DNA of 64,000 nt. It comes from Paramyrothecium sp. XJ0827. Lineage: Eukaryota; Ascomycota; Sordariomycetes; Hypocreales; Stachybotryaceae. The stretch is taken from assembly GCA_020881915.1 (NCBI GenBank), contig JAJFPB010000003.1, positions 3,906,001 to 3,970,000 on the forward strand, given 5' to 3'. Positions 11,130 through 20,949 of this stretch are shown in pieces (the stretch's first letter is position 1; the number at the start of each line of letters is the position of its first letter). The translations under genes were made by a program, and so were the position numbers. The notes beneath the pieces are model-generated. The model was not told the DNA's origin, did no database searches, and worked only from the letters and a program-made list of their open reading frames with translations.

Positions 11130-12380
11130 TCACAGCTTGCTCCACGCTATCAAGCGCTCCTCCAACAGACTATTGAACCACTTCGCTCGCTCCATGACGG
11201 GCGCGTGGCCCATGCCCTCCACGATGAGCCCAACTCCGGGCTCGACGAGCCGTATCAGCTTCTCGCCGTTGGGGACCGTGATCATGTTGTCCCTCGTGCC
11301 GTGCATGATCATGATGCGCTCGCGGCCCACCTTGTCCGCCATCTCCTTGAGCTGCGCGGGCGACTTGCGGTGGCCCGCGGCGGCGGCGAGCTGGCAGAAG
11401 AAGCCCTTCTTCGTGAAGAAACCCGGCTCGCGCCGCTTGACCAGCTCCTGCGCCTGGAACCGCTGGAAGTTGCAGTCGAAGAGCCGGTAGCTGCCGTCCG
11501 CGGTGCCTGGCGCGGGCCCGCACCGCGGCGTGGCGCCTGGGTCGGGCAGCTGCTCGGCGTCCGGGGCCACGAGCCACTCCTCGACAAAGATCTGGCGCCC
11601 CGTGTCGGCGATGGAGCGCTCCTCGGACTTGGGGACCAGGAACCCGGCGATGTCGCGGGCCGACTCCTGCAGGCTCTTGGTGTGCTCGACGTGAGCCGAC
11701 GTGCAGAGCAGGGAGAGCGATGCGAGGCGGGTGGGGATCGCGCAGGCGACCTCTTGCGCGATCATGCCGCCGAGCGAGATGCCGACGACGTTGATCTCGC
11801 GTTCGCCCGTCCAGCCGACGTGGTCGAGCACCTCGATGACGTCGCGGGCCATCCCACTGGTCGAATACCGCCCCAACGGCTTGTCGCTACCGCCCATGCC
11901 ACGGTTGTCCAGGATGAGGACGGAGTACGCTTCTCCGCGGTCGTGGCCGAAGTAGCGAGTCTGGCGCTGCCACGACGACTTGACCCCGGCCAAGCCCATG
12001 ATAAGCTGTCGCACACACGCCTCCAGTCAGCGCCATGAACTTGTGTCGTCAGCATGCAAGATGTGTTGGATAACGTACAACTAGCTTCGTAGGACCGGTT
12101 CCATGAATGGCCCAGTCTATCATGGTAGGACCGCCGCGGTCCTTGGCCGCAGGAAACAGGCCTTTGCGGTCAGGCTCGAGCTTCCATATCGTAGACTGGT
12201 AGGCTGGGTGGTTGAGCGTGTCCTCAACCGAGGGCAAAGAATCAATAGTAATACTGTTCACATGGCTATCAGCGGTCGGGATTTAAGAGCTGTACAAGTC
12301 CTTCTCGTGTGGTCTAGAAAGCACATGGTAGAGGGTTTGACAGGCTTATTGGGGTAGGACAGGTCGTACGAGCTTGTCAT
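11130..12380 (-). CDS. Alpha/beta hydrolase fold protein
   Basis: The main exons are at 12005-11130 and about 12265-12079, joined across a 73-bp intron (donor GTACGT at 12078). The junction gives GPTKLV-LIMGLAGVKSSWQRQT, the usual oxyanion segment. The reading frame continues upstream to 12282 without an ATG. The best explanation is a tiny first exon at 12380-12370 (ATG plus 8 nt) with donor GTACGA and acceptor at 12266 or 12254, giving 357 or 353 residues. That part is inferred. Catalytic features: serine in GISLGGMIAQE, aspartate in HGTRDNMI, histidine in EGMGHAPV. RGGP and HPAY blocks at the N-terminus match a common fungal hydrolase group. The substrate is unknown. A 277-residue open frame on the opposite strand is a shadow. 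Confidence 0.75.
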
Positions 12381-12954
12381 CTTGCCTCTTGATGCGCCGT
12401 CGTTCAAGTGCGCAGTTCACCGCACCTTTTCTTGGAGGTAGCTGCGATGAGAAACCGCTGGTTGGGCACGTGGAAAAATTACGTGCCAAAAATAACTGCG
12501 CAATGGAGTTTAAGTGCAGACTTGAACTTGAAGCATTCCGATATCTCATGAGACGTAGGGTGGTTGAAAGCCTCGGCCCACTAACACGGATCGGTTGGAA
12601 GCGACGTCACGGCCCACGCATGGGGGCGGGAGCTCGGGCTAGGCAAGGTACCTGAACCAATTCAGCTGCGCTTTACGTGGTGGGCTTGATGGCCATCCCG
12701 ACTTATCACATAACTAGCCAGGCATATGCCTTTTTACAAATTACATAGAACAAATAGGAAGTGCGGGACGTTATTTCTTCGGCATTCGTTTTGTTGTGGT
12801 CTTGATTCCATCGCTTGCAAGCTATGCTCTATGCTCCCAACACTCCGCATGCTGTGCAAAAAGCATGCGGCTGAACTCGATGCTTCTTCAACACATCATA
12901 TTTCCGAAGCTGCTCTTCAGACACCGGCGGCCAATGCCCCTGGAGCGAGTCAAG
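12381..12954. other. Intergenic, no feature recognised
   Basis: The stretch lies between the 5' end of the alpha/beta hydrolase gene and the 3' end of SWP1. A few short open frames show no family resemblance, and no repeat or RNA gene was seen. Confidence 0.5.
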
Positions 12955-13999
12955 TTACCTCTGACCTGCCAGACGTCGGCTCTGAACCTCGCCAAGAGCC
13001 TTGGAACCGCTCAGGAACGCAGTCGCACCGATGACAATCATGGCCGGCAGGATGTCAAAGAGCTTCCAGCTAGTGTAGTAGAGGAAGAAAACACCCTCCA
13101 TGGCAATAATCGAGCCGAAGAAAACAGCGTGCGAGACGGGCGCATCGTTCAGGGCCTTCTGGAGGTGGCCGACGTTTCCACCCAGGACAGCCCACTAGAG
13201 ACAGTCAGTGTTATTCCCCACAATCCTTTAGAAATCGGAGCACATACGCCGATGAATAATGCAGGGATGGTGGCCAGGACGGCCAGCGCAAAGGTGAGCG
13301 AGACGATCTTGGGTGGGTTCTTGGGGTCGGCTCGGAAGACGTGATGAATCTCGGGCTTCTTGCCGTATCGCAGGGGCGACTCCTGCTTGGGCGTGGGGAC
13401 ACCGGGGTCCTGCTCAACCTCGACCTTGAAGGCTTCGATAGCAGACGCCGCAGAAGAGCCGAAAGAGCCCAACAACAGTGTGGCGTCAAGAGGTCGTCCG
13501 GCAACAAGAAGCTGGGTGGGGAGGTCCTTCTGAGCCTGCGAAACAAATGTTAGCTCGGACTTGGAGGCTTCAATGTCCCCTCACGCACAATGCTAACAGA
13601 TCCAGCACCAGACTCCTTGACGTTAAGAGCGAAAGGTGCTTCGAGGCCCGTCTCGCTGTCGGTCAGCACGACGAAAGCCTGGTGCGGCCTCTTGGCCTTG
13701 GAGCCCTCCTTCGTGGTCAACGAGAGCTTGATCGAGCTCGTCGGGCCAAGCTTGAGCGAAGCCTTGGCCGGTTCCGTCTCGGTGAACCTGCGGGTAAAGG
13801 GCAGTTAGCGAATTGGCAATCTCGCATGGGCGTGTTCGGAGCTCCAAAGTCCTGGCAGGCGGGCAGGTGCGTACTTGTGCGTGACGGTATCGGCACCTTT
13901 GGCGGCGACCTTGACGACGGCGTCGGAAAAGGTCCATTTGCTGGCGGCATCTGCAGCGCCTGCGAGAAGCAGCAGCGCCGGCGCTAACGAGAACCTCAT
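12955..13999 (-). CDS. SWP1: Oligosaccharyltransferase subunit SWP1 (ribophorin II family)
   Basis: Four exons (13999-13875, 13787-13589, 13535-13248, 13194-12955) encode 283 residues, close to the length of yeast Swp1. A signal peptide (MRFSLAPALLLLAGAADA) leads a lumenal beta-rich domain with THKFTETEP, ALNVKESGAGSVSI and EIHHVFRADPKNPPKIVS blocks typical of ribophorin II. The last two exons encode three membrane helices: LTFALAVLATIPALFIG, an amphipathic WAVLGGNVGHLQKAL link into VFFGSIIAMEGVFFLYYTSW, and ILPAMIVIGATAFLSG. The product is part of the ER OST complex that transfers the lipid-linked glycan to asparagine. The third intron would add an in-frame extension ending at 13149 if retained, removing the last two helices. 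Confidence 0.9.
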
Positions 14000-14334
14000 G
14001 GCGGGCGGGTGTTGTGTAGTGCTGGGGTTTGGCAGCGAGGTGGATGGTGGACGACGACGACAGCTTTACCGAGAGCTTCCAGCTATCCGCATCTTGAGAG
14101 GGATACGTGGTAGGAGGCGGGCGGCTGCCATTGGCTGACGTGGTGGGGGACACAGTGCGCATTGCGGCGTTCTTCGAATCAACGGACCGTGGGCGTTGCG
14201 AGGTGCTCAACTTACACAAGCCAATCGCTTGGCAATCAAACAAGGACAAAAGACACAGCGCAATTATTAACGATATTCTCAGAGCTGGCTCTTAACTCTA
14301 CTTCATGTGTCTATTTATCGATGGCGTCCGGCTT
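14000..14334. promoter_or_regulatory. SWP1 upstream region
   Basis: A 335-bp spacer between the SWP1 start and the stop of the arylamine N-acetyltransferase gene, both on the minus strand. It should contain the SWP1 promoter and the 3' end of the upstream transcript. No other feature was seen. Confidence 0.5.
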
Positions 14335-15345
14335 CTATTCCTTCAACTCTGACATGTGGCCTTTTATGGACACCTTCTCCTCCTCTGTCAGCTCAAGACC
14401 AAACCACTCCCGCATAGCCTGAACCCTCTCGTCTTCACTGATACAGGTCTGCACCACAACCGTCCTGCCCCCCAGATTCTCCTTGACGACCCCGTCAACT
14501 AGCATCCTCTTTCCGTAGATCTCCTGACCTCCCGGATTCGTCTCGCTGGGCCGCCGCAGGAACTTGACCAGCAACACCATCCTCCGCATCGGGCTCACGT
14601 CGTGCGCGCTGGTGTACCAGTTGAGCACCTCAAAGTCCGCCGGCTGCCACTCCACGGCGTCGTGGAAGCAGTGGAACCCCCGCCACGGCTTGTCCGACCC
14701 GTTGCGGCACTCGTATACCCAGTACTTCTTGTCGGGCGTCGCAAGCGCCTCCTGGCCGGGGATGAAGTCGCGGACCAGGCGTGCGTCCTGCGTGCCCATG
14801 TTGCGGATCATGGCGCCTTCTTCCAGGCGGATGGGCTGCGTCGCCCCGTCACCGCCAAAGCTGACGTCGGTCATCCAGCGCGTGCCATCAGGCAGTGTGA
14901 CAATGTTGACAATGTGAACCCTAGGTCTCGCTGGTAAGCTGCCACGTATCGATCTTGACCTGAGGTAGACTCACCATCCCATGTAGTTCCCATGAGGCAC
15001 GCCGTCCTTCCGTGGCCGGCTCTTCGCACCTACGGGGTACACATCGAAGCCAAGATCCCGTAATATGTAGAGAAAGAACAAGCTGCTCTCCATGCAGTAG
15101 CCGCCTCTCCCACGCTTCCCAGTGACCACCTTGTGAAATATCTTCTGCGGATCGAGACTAATAGTCCTGTCCTTGGAATAATGTAATAGAAGGTTATCAT
15201 ATGGAACAGCGGTGATCATATGCACATGCAGCGCTGTGAGGAAGGCGATGTCTGGCTGAGGCTTCTTGTCGAGACGGAACTGCTCCGGAATCTCAATGTG
15301 GGAGAGAAACTGAGCAAGCTGCTCCTCCGTGAACGTAGGACCCAT
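14335..15345 (-). CDS. Arylamine N-acetyltransferase
   Basis: Two exons (15345-14975, 14920-14335) separated by a 54-bp intron encode 318 residues. The family moves an acyl group from acyl-CoA to arylamines or hydrazines. The cysteine-protease-like triad is visible: Cys84 in the RGRGGYCMES loop, His126 in WVHIVNIV (restored exactly by the splice), and Asp142 in WMTDVSFGG. The N-terminal helical bundle contains the usual PYDNLLLHY and DPQKIFHKVV blocks. The C-terminal part has FNTYHDVSP-like YTSAHDVSPM and KFLRRP. In Fusarium, enzymes of this family (FDB2/NAT1) acylate 2-aminophenol from plant benzoxazinoids; whether this copy does so cannot be told. No detoxification cluster surrounds it. Confidence 0.92.
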
Positions 15346-15871
15346 GGCAGTGGTAGTTCAAGGCCTCAAGCGAGTAAAAAAAACCGAAGCAACAAGAGAA
15401 TCTTGAATTTTTGGGTCGACGTTGGATCTTTTTGGTACTTGTCGTGGTTTAGCACTTATCTAGAAGTCCCTCAAAACGAACGCCGACTCACTGTCCATCC
15501 GATATCAGGAGTCATCTAGAGTGGACCACTGAGCCGGGCTAACACGCTCTTAAGAACAACACTACTAACGCGGAGCACATTGTGTGATTCGGAAATATTT
15601 TCATTTGTGTGCTTCGCAATCTATGTAGGCTGCTTGACTGGTTGCCGAAACCGCCAATGGCGCAATGCTGCTGACGCCCTCTATTTACAAGCTTGTCCCA
15701 TCTCCACCATAATCACAAGATAATGACAGAGAGCAAGGCGGCAATGCCATGGATTCGCAAATAGCCGAGCGTTTGACATGGGACATTAAATACTCAAGTG
15801 AAACAAAGTTGACATTGTTCATTACCCGTAAACTCCCAGGAGAAAAGAACGCCTACAATTGATGGATGCTC
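15346..15871. other. Intergenic, no feature recognised
   Basis: This is the 5' region of the acetyltransferase gene followed by the 3' flank of the glutaminyl-cyclase-like gene. It is AT-rich near 15540-15860. No coding frame or RNA gene was seen. Confidence 0.5.
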
Positions 15872-17068
15872 TCATAATTCCGTCTTCCTACTGCTCGGAC
15901 CCCTCGTCTCGCTTCTCTTTATACCCGACACAGCCTTCTTGGACATGTGATCTTTCAAGTCCATCCACTCCACCGTAAAAGCCGTTACGATTTTGGCCCA
16001 GTCCCGCGTCGTGGGCAAATCCAAGTGCTCACCGTCGTCCTCCATTGTGTGCCACACCCTGGGGAACGGGCTGGCGATGAGATGCAAGATGTCGACGCCT
16101 CGGTGCATGAACGGCAGGTGGTCGTCGGATATGTATCCCTGGGACCTGACTTTGGGCTTCTCCCCGTCCGGCAGGAATGGCCTTGAGGGCTTGGCCTCTA
16201 GAAGGCCGAGGTCACGCATGCGCTTCTCCAGCTTAGCCATGTTTGTGTATGCCCAATGCGTCGTTGTGAAGTAGGAGGGGACGGTGGGATCCGCGGAGCC
16301 TAGGAGATCGAGCAGGACGAACAGGCTGATGCTGTCAAGGGGGTTTTGGTAGGTGGACAGAGAGGGATGGACTTCGGCGTCCCAATGCTCAGCAAGAGAC
16401 CTAGACAAGAGTATCAGTGACCATTCATTATCTCATCTGCGGGCGCGGGAGTCGTACCTCGCTCCGTAAAGAGAATCCTCGTCTGTCCAATGAAGGAACG
16501 CTTCTTCGCCATCCAAGAAAATAATCTGCACGCCAGTTGGCTCATCGAGCAAATCGTCGCCGTTGTCCTGCATCTTCTTCCACCTCGCCGTCAGGGCCTC
16601 GTCGATGCTCCTCGCCGCATGCAAAAGCATCGCGCACGGCGCGGCGCTGTCCGTGGCACCGATGAAGCCCGCCGGGCTGTACTTGCTATCGTAGTGCGCG
16701 ACGAGCGTCAATCGTCCGACATTCCCGACGCCGGCCCACGGCGGGTCTCTCCGGAAGATGAGGTTTGAGAAAGGAACATCCTTGTCGCCGGTGACGGGCG
16801 TCTTGGACGTGGAATTCTGCCGTATGGCCTCCCAGTCGGGCAGATTGGTGCTGAAGAAGTCGGCAAAGTGTTGCTGCACCTTCAACGAGCCTTCGGTGCC
16901 CGATACTCGCGGGATCAAGATCGGGGCGAGGAGCTTGCCGTCATGGATATCGAAGTCTTCGCCCGGCGACGGGATGTTACGGAGGTCATCGTCCCCGAGC
17001 TGCGTGAGCGCTGCAACGGATCGCAGCACAGCGGTGAGGATGACAGCGAAGCGCACCGGGGTAGGCAT
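15872..17068 (-). CDS. Secreted glutaminyl-peptide cyclotransferase-like M28 protein
   Basis: Two exons (17068-16458, 16400-15872) with a 57-bp intron give 379 residues. The ATG at 17068 begins a signal peptide (MPTPVRFAVILTAVLRSVAA); the frame is open further upstream but has no ATG. The catalytic domain has the zinc ligands of the glutaminyl cyclase branch of M28 peptidases: Asp140 in GATDSAAPCA, Glu188/Glu189 in LDGEEAF, and His321 in VWHTMEDDGEHLD. YISDDHLPF, WTDEDSLYGAR and VAHYDSK blocks also match. The expected reaction is cyclisation of N-terminal glutamine to pyroglutamate on secretory-pathway proteins. Fungal members are often annotated only as peptide hydrolases, so aminopeptidase activity is the main alternative. 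Confidence 0.9.
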
Positions 17069-17663
17069 TTTCAATGGCGTAGCAATTGCGAATTCCGAAT
17101 GATCATGCCTTGTCCAACTCACCTCACGGCAGCGTGTGCCGTCGCTTCCCAAAGAACAAGCGATTCCAGACGCGCTCTTGGAATCCTACGCAGTTGGGAA
17201 GGTCTGGGCGCTCCGAACGATAAGCAAATGTTCTGGCCACCTCACCTTAGACCACAATGTTCCTGGGTGTGGCCGGTATCTCTGCGGCGATCGGCGTGGC
17301 TTCTTCCGATTGAGTCCCCCCCCACAATCGCTAGACGGGGGTCTGTTTAAACCCCTGACGCTAGGCTTGAAGAAAAGAACTTGGGGTCGAAATCGCCAGA
17401 ATTAATCGTAATACCATTTAAATAAGATTAGCCGGTAATCCAGATTATACGTAGACTAGATAGGTAGTTAACAAAGTGCTGCCAATTTTTGAAGCGTCCA
17501 GCACTGTTAATTCATTGTGAGCTGCCGCCAAGCCTCGCGTAATGCTTGAATGCCACTTGACAATTATGTTTTGATGTATTGATACCCCCCGTCTAATTAT
17601 GCTTGATTCTTCAGGTCCCTACCATGCTATCGCATACCGCAGCTGATGATGCCAACGCCCCAT
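17069..17663. other. Intergenic, no feature recognised
   Basis: Promoter side of the glutaminyl-cyclase-like gene and 3' flank of the phosphotransferase gene, AT-rich at 17400-17640. It contains a short C tract at 17317-17323. No gene was recognised. Confidence 0.5.
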
Positions 17664-19099
17664 TTATTGATGCTTCTTTGCCTCCTCACGCGCGAGTCTG
17701 TTCGCCTCCAGCTTTTCCTTAGGAATGGTTAAAGCGTTAATGCCTAGGAAGTTGCAAATGCTCGTGACAACCAGGTACGCCCAGCGGAAATAGATGATGG
17801 AGGCAAACACAAAGTAAGCCCACAGGTAGTACAGCTCAGCCTGGGCGCTGATCTGAGGGAAACCGAACCGGGGAAGGTTCCCAAGCACGGCACCTCCAAC
17901 GAGAGGAGTGAGCATGACGGTCCAGTAAGGGAACGGTTGCCGGGTCAGGTGCGCCAGGATCATTTTAGTTGTCATCCTCCCAAACACCAGCGACATGGTC
18001 AGGCAGAAAAGAACGAGATGGTTCTCCGGCATAAGGGTGCTGTATGGGGAGAAGACCCAGAGGCCAATCGAAAGGGTGTACACAGCCATGGGCGTCCATT
18101 CGAGGAACACGGGAGCAATTGGTAGATTCTGCTTCCGGCGAGCCTGCACGACGTTGAAGACGCAAAACGGTATTTGCGTGAAAACGAGCGATGATACAAT
18201 CAAGCCAACCCAGATGTCCTTGATAGTATATGCACCCAAGAAATGGGCAGACTCGGGGATATATTCACCAACAAAGTTGACCAGAGGCTCAGTCCAAATG
18301 CTTGGACCGTAAATGCCGGAGATGATCATGACTGCACAGGCAATCAGTAGGCCCTCGGTGGGACCATTGATGAAGCCCAGGTAGAGGGTGTGGGTGTGGT
18401 ACGTCTCCCACGTCGAGAAGAACATTGGCAGGCAGGGACAGAGCGCCGTGAAGACACCCGTTGGCGTTGGCCCTAAGCCCATGGCAGCTGTTTCTAGTAG
18501 ACTGCCAAGTGTGCAGTTAAGGGAGTCGATGCCATGGTCGAAGAGCTCGCCCAGGCCACTAGACGTATTTGTTCTTCTGGCTTGCTTTCCATCCACGTTA
18601 TCCATTGTCTGGTACATGAACAGTCCAAATGCGAAGCTGAAGTATAGCCAAGAAGGACCCTAATCGCAATCTGGTCAGAAGACAGTCCTTCAAGCGGCCC
18701 GAAATAATGGGGAAGCCTCACAGGTCCTACAAGATCCGGCATGAAAATGACAAGCAGGCCAATGTTGCCCAGGATGAACATGAACCCGAGGAGGGTGACC
18801 ATGTTCGGCGCAAGCCATAGCGGTAGGATATTGACAAAGGCATTCCACTAGCAGTTTGCTCATATTAGTTCGCGACGTCCGCTTCGAGCGCGTTTCGGGG
18901 CGGGGATCGTTCGTACCCAGGGGCCGAGAATGTATTTAGAGGTGGGCGACAGGTCGACGCTCGAGTATTTGTAGGAGCGCAGGTGGATCAAGGCATCATC
19001 CGAGATGCACTCGGCGGCTGCCTTCTCTGGGACAGGATTAGTTGGTGATTTTGGCTTGTGGCGGCTACGTTGCAAGAACTTACTGCTGTTCGAAGCCAT
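17664..19099 (-). CDS. Choline/ethanolamine phosphotransferase (CDP-alcohol phosphatidyltransferase)
   Basis: Four exons (19099-19084, 19026-18917, 18847-18722, 18659-17664) encode 415 residues. The CDP-alcohol phosphotransferase signature D-G-x2-A-R-x8-G-x3-D-x3-D is complete: DGKQAR at residues 107-112, then G-E-L-F-D-H-G-I-D. Around eight to ten hydrophobic helices follow, typical of CPT1/EPT1, which make phosphatidylcholine or phosphatidylethanolamine from CDP-alcohol and diacylglycerol in the ER/Golgi. The short N-terminus carries the family block LRSYKYSSVDLSPTSKYILG. The first coding exon is only 16 nt. Its 57-bp intron (GTAAGT, ACTAAT, CAG) is a multiple of three and has no stop, so retention would insert 19 residues. 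Head-group specificity cannot be set from sequence. Confidence 0.93.
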
Positions 19100-20218
19100 C
19101 TTTTCTTCCCCTTTCTAAGGTGCCGGCCGAATCTTCGCAAATTGACTGCTTGAAAATTGGCAGGTGATGCTATCGCTGGCCGCGCGACAACTGACGAACA
19201 GGTGGAAGGCGGCGGTGAGGAGAGAGAGACGGCCTCAATAGGAAGACATTAAGATCGAGAATCCTTGTTATGACATGTGAGTGACCATAGATGCCAGCGG
19301 GGCCATCATTAATATAGGTAAGGTAGAATATTCGAATGTCCTCAGGGTTGGTCGGCTGTTGATTTTGGCGGTGGGAAATCAGAGCCCACTATCCCACCCC
19401 ACTACTCCTGCAGCCGTAGGAAAGGTGGGAAGCAAGTGCGCTGGTAACCGCAAGGACGCTAAATGGGAAGGCCAAAGAATCAGGGGTCAAGCCACTGGGT
19501 TCCATCAGGGTACTTACCACAACCGTACCTGTATGCCAAAATCTGCACGACGCAAACGCGCAAACAGTGCTGAAAGAATTGTTGAATCGAACGGAGAGAA
19601 TCATTCAAATGCCAGGCAAGAGATCAGGCATCTCTATAAAATATTAGGCGATGAGAAATTATCATTTCGGTCTGCCATGATTTGCGCACCCCTTACTTCC
19701 CTCTCTACCTGGGTACATGAATTGAAGAACCAAGCCTTGCTTTCTGAGATTAGCCTGTGATGGAGCAAATTAGATCGATCGCATTCCGCAAAGCTCAATC
19801 CCCTAACGAGCAGCACGTGCAGGGGACGGCCAATCCCTATTGATGATGACTACACCAAAAGATTCCACCGGCTTCCGCACATAATGTTTCGAGCTTGACC
19901 CGAGGGGGTTGAGGCCGGCCGGCTTGCTGACCGCTAGTAATGGTTGACCAATTGCTGGGCTTACTGAGGTGCAGATTGTCTCGTTCTGGAATTTACAACC
20001 ACTTGCTGACATGGGCTTCAAACCTTACAAACACAATGAAAGCTTCCTTTCATTCACACTCAATAATCGCTATATTACCCAATCACTGTACGGTGATGCA
20101 TGCTCAATACTACCAAGACAATGCAGTTACGCCCAATTCAAACTCCAAATGGATGGGTTCCTCGTGTCGAACAAGAAAATGACAAGCCTGAATAGCAACA
20201 TAAGTCGCTTCGGGGCGT
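19100..20218. other. Intergenic, no gene recognised
   Basis: This 1.1-kb region contains the phosphotransferase promoter and the 3' flank of the GPI-protein gene. A 159-residue frame (19281-19760 plus) has no family features or acceptable context and is left out. A GGTAAGGTA element of the kind seen in other intergenic regions lies at 19317-19325. Confidence 0.5.
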
Positions 20219-20949
20219 TTAGAGCATGGCGAACCCGGCAAACAAGCCACCGATGACGACGGCCATGCTCAGGGCGGGTGCAGAGTTCAGAGAACCAGCA
20301 CCACTACCGCCGTTGCCGTTTCCGTTGCCAGAGCCTTCGGAGTCATCGTTATCGCCACCGGGTGTTCCCGTGAAAATCGTAGTGCCATCGTCCTCATCTG
20401 TGCTGCTGGCGGTGGGATTCGTGGTGGCAGAGGTCGAGGTGGCATTGGCGCGCTGGGGGTCCTGTGCACCGCAAGGGTTGTTTTCACGACAGTCAGATGC
20501 GCAGCTGTTGTTGCCATCGCAGGCCTTTACGCATTGGTTGCCGTATTCTTGGCAAATGTAGTAGGGCAGCGTCAGGGAGTATTCGGTAAGGTTGGCGTCC
20601 TTGCCATCGCCGCAGATGCAAACGTAATCAAGGGTATCCTGTGATGACGTTAGCTGCAAAGACCAGCGTCGTAGTATTTGCGAATCGTGCTTACCGACCA
20701 GCAGTCATTCTGCTGAGTGGTTCGGGGCTCGGTTTGCTCGCAAATGAAGGGGCATGTACGCCTTTGGTCGTCGCACCATCTCTCTGGATCGAAATCAGTT
20801 CCGCGTACCGGGCGGCGGCTGCAAGTGCATCATATCATACCTCGAATGCCTTCGTCCACAGTCTGTGGGTCAATCCTCAGGTGACTCTGCGCGACAGCAG
20901 TGAAGGAGAAGGTGGCAGCAGCCAGAATGGTCGATCGGAGGGACAGCAT
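20219..20949 (-). CDS. GPI-anchored cysteine-rich cell-surface protein (DUF7707-like)
   Basis: Three exons (20949-20841, 20783-20695, 20638-20219) encode 205 residues. The first 20 residues (MLSLRSTILAAATFSFTAVA) are a signal peptide. A compact cysteine-rich domain (about residues 25-125) begins with an I-D-P segment, R-x-R-W-C-x-x-Q and C-P-x-x-C. It continues with a D-Y-V-C-x-C block, an N-x-T-E-Y-x-x-T-L-P-Y-Y-I-C block and C-x-x-x-C-R-E-N-N-P-C-G-A-Q. This pattern matches the fungal surface-protein family now called DUF7707. A Thr/Ser/Gly-rich stalk follows. The C-terminal hydrophobic tail (ALSMAVVIGGLFAGFAML) after small residues is a GPI attachment signal. Location is probably plasma membrane or cell wall; the biochemical role is unknown. 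Confidence 0.85.

Noticed and set aside
11205..12038. 277-residue plus-strand frame over the second alpha/beta hydrolase
   Set aside because: Antisense shadow of a conserved hydrolase with an intact catalytic triad; it has no domain of its own.
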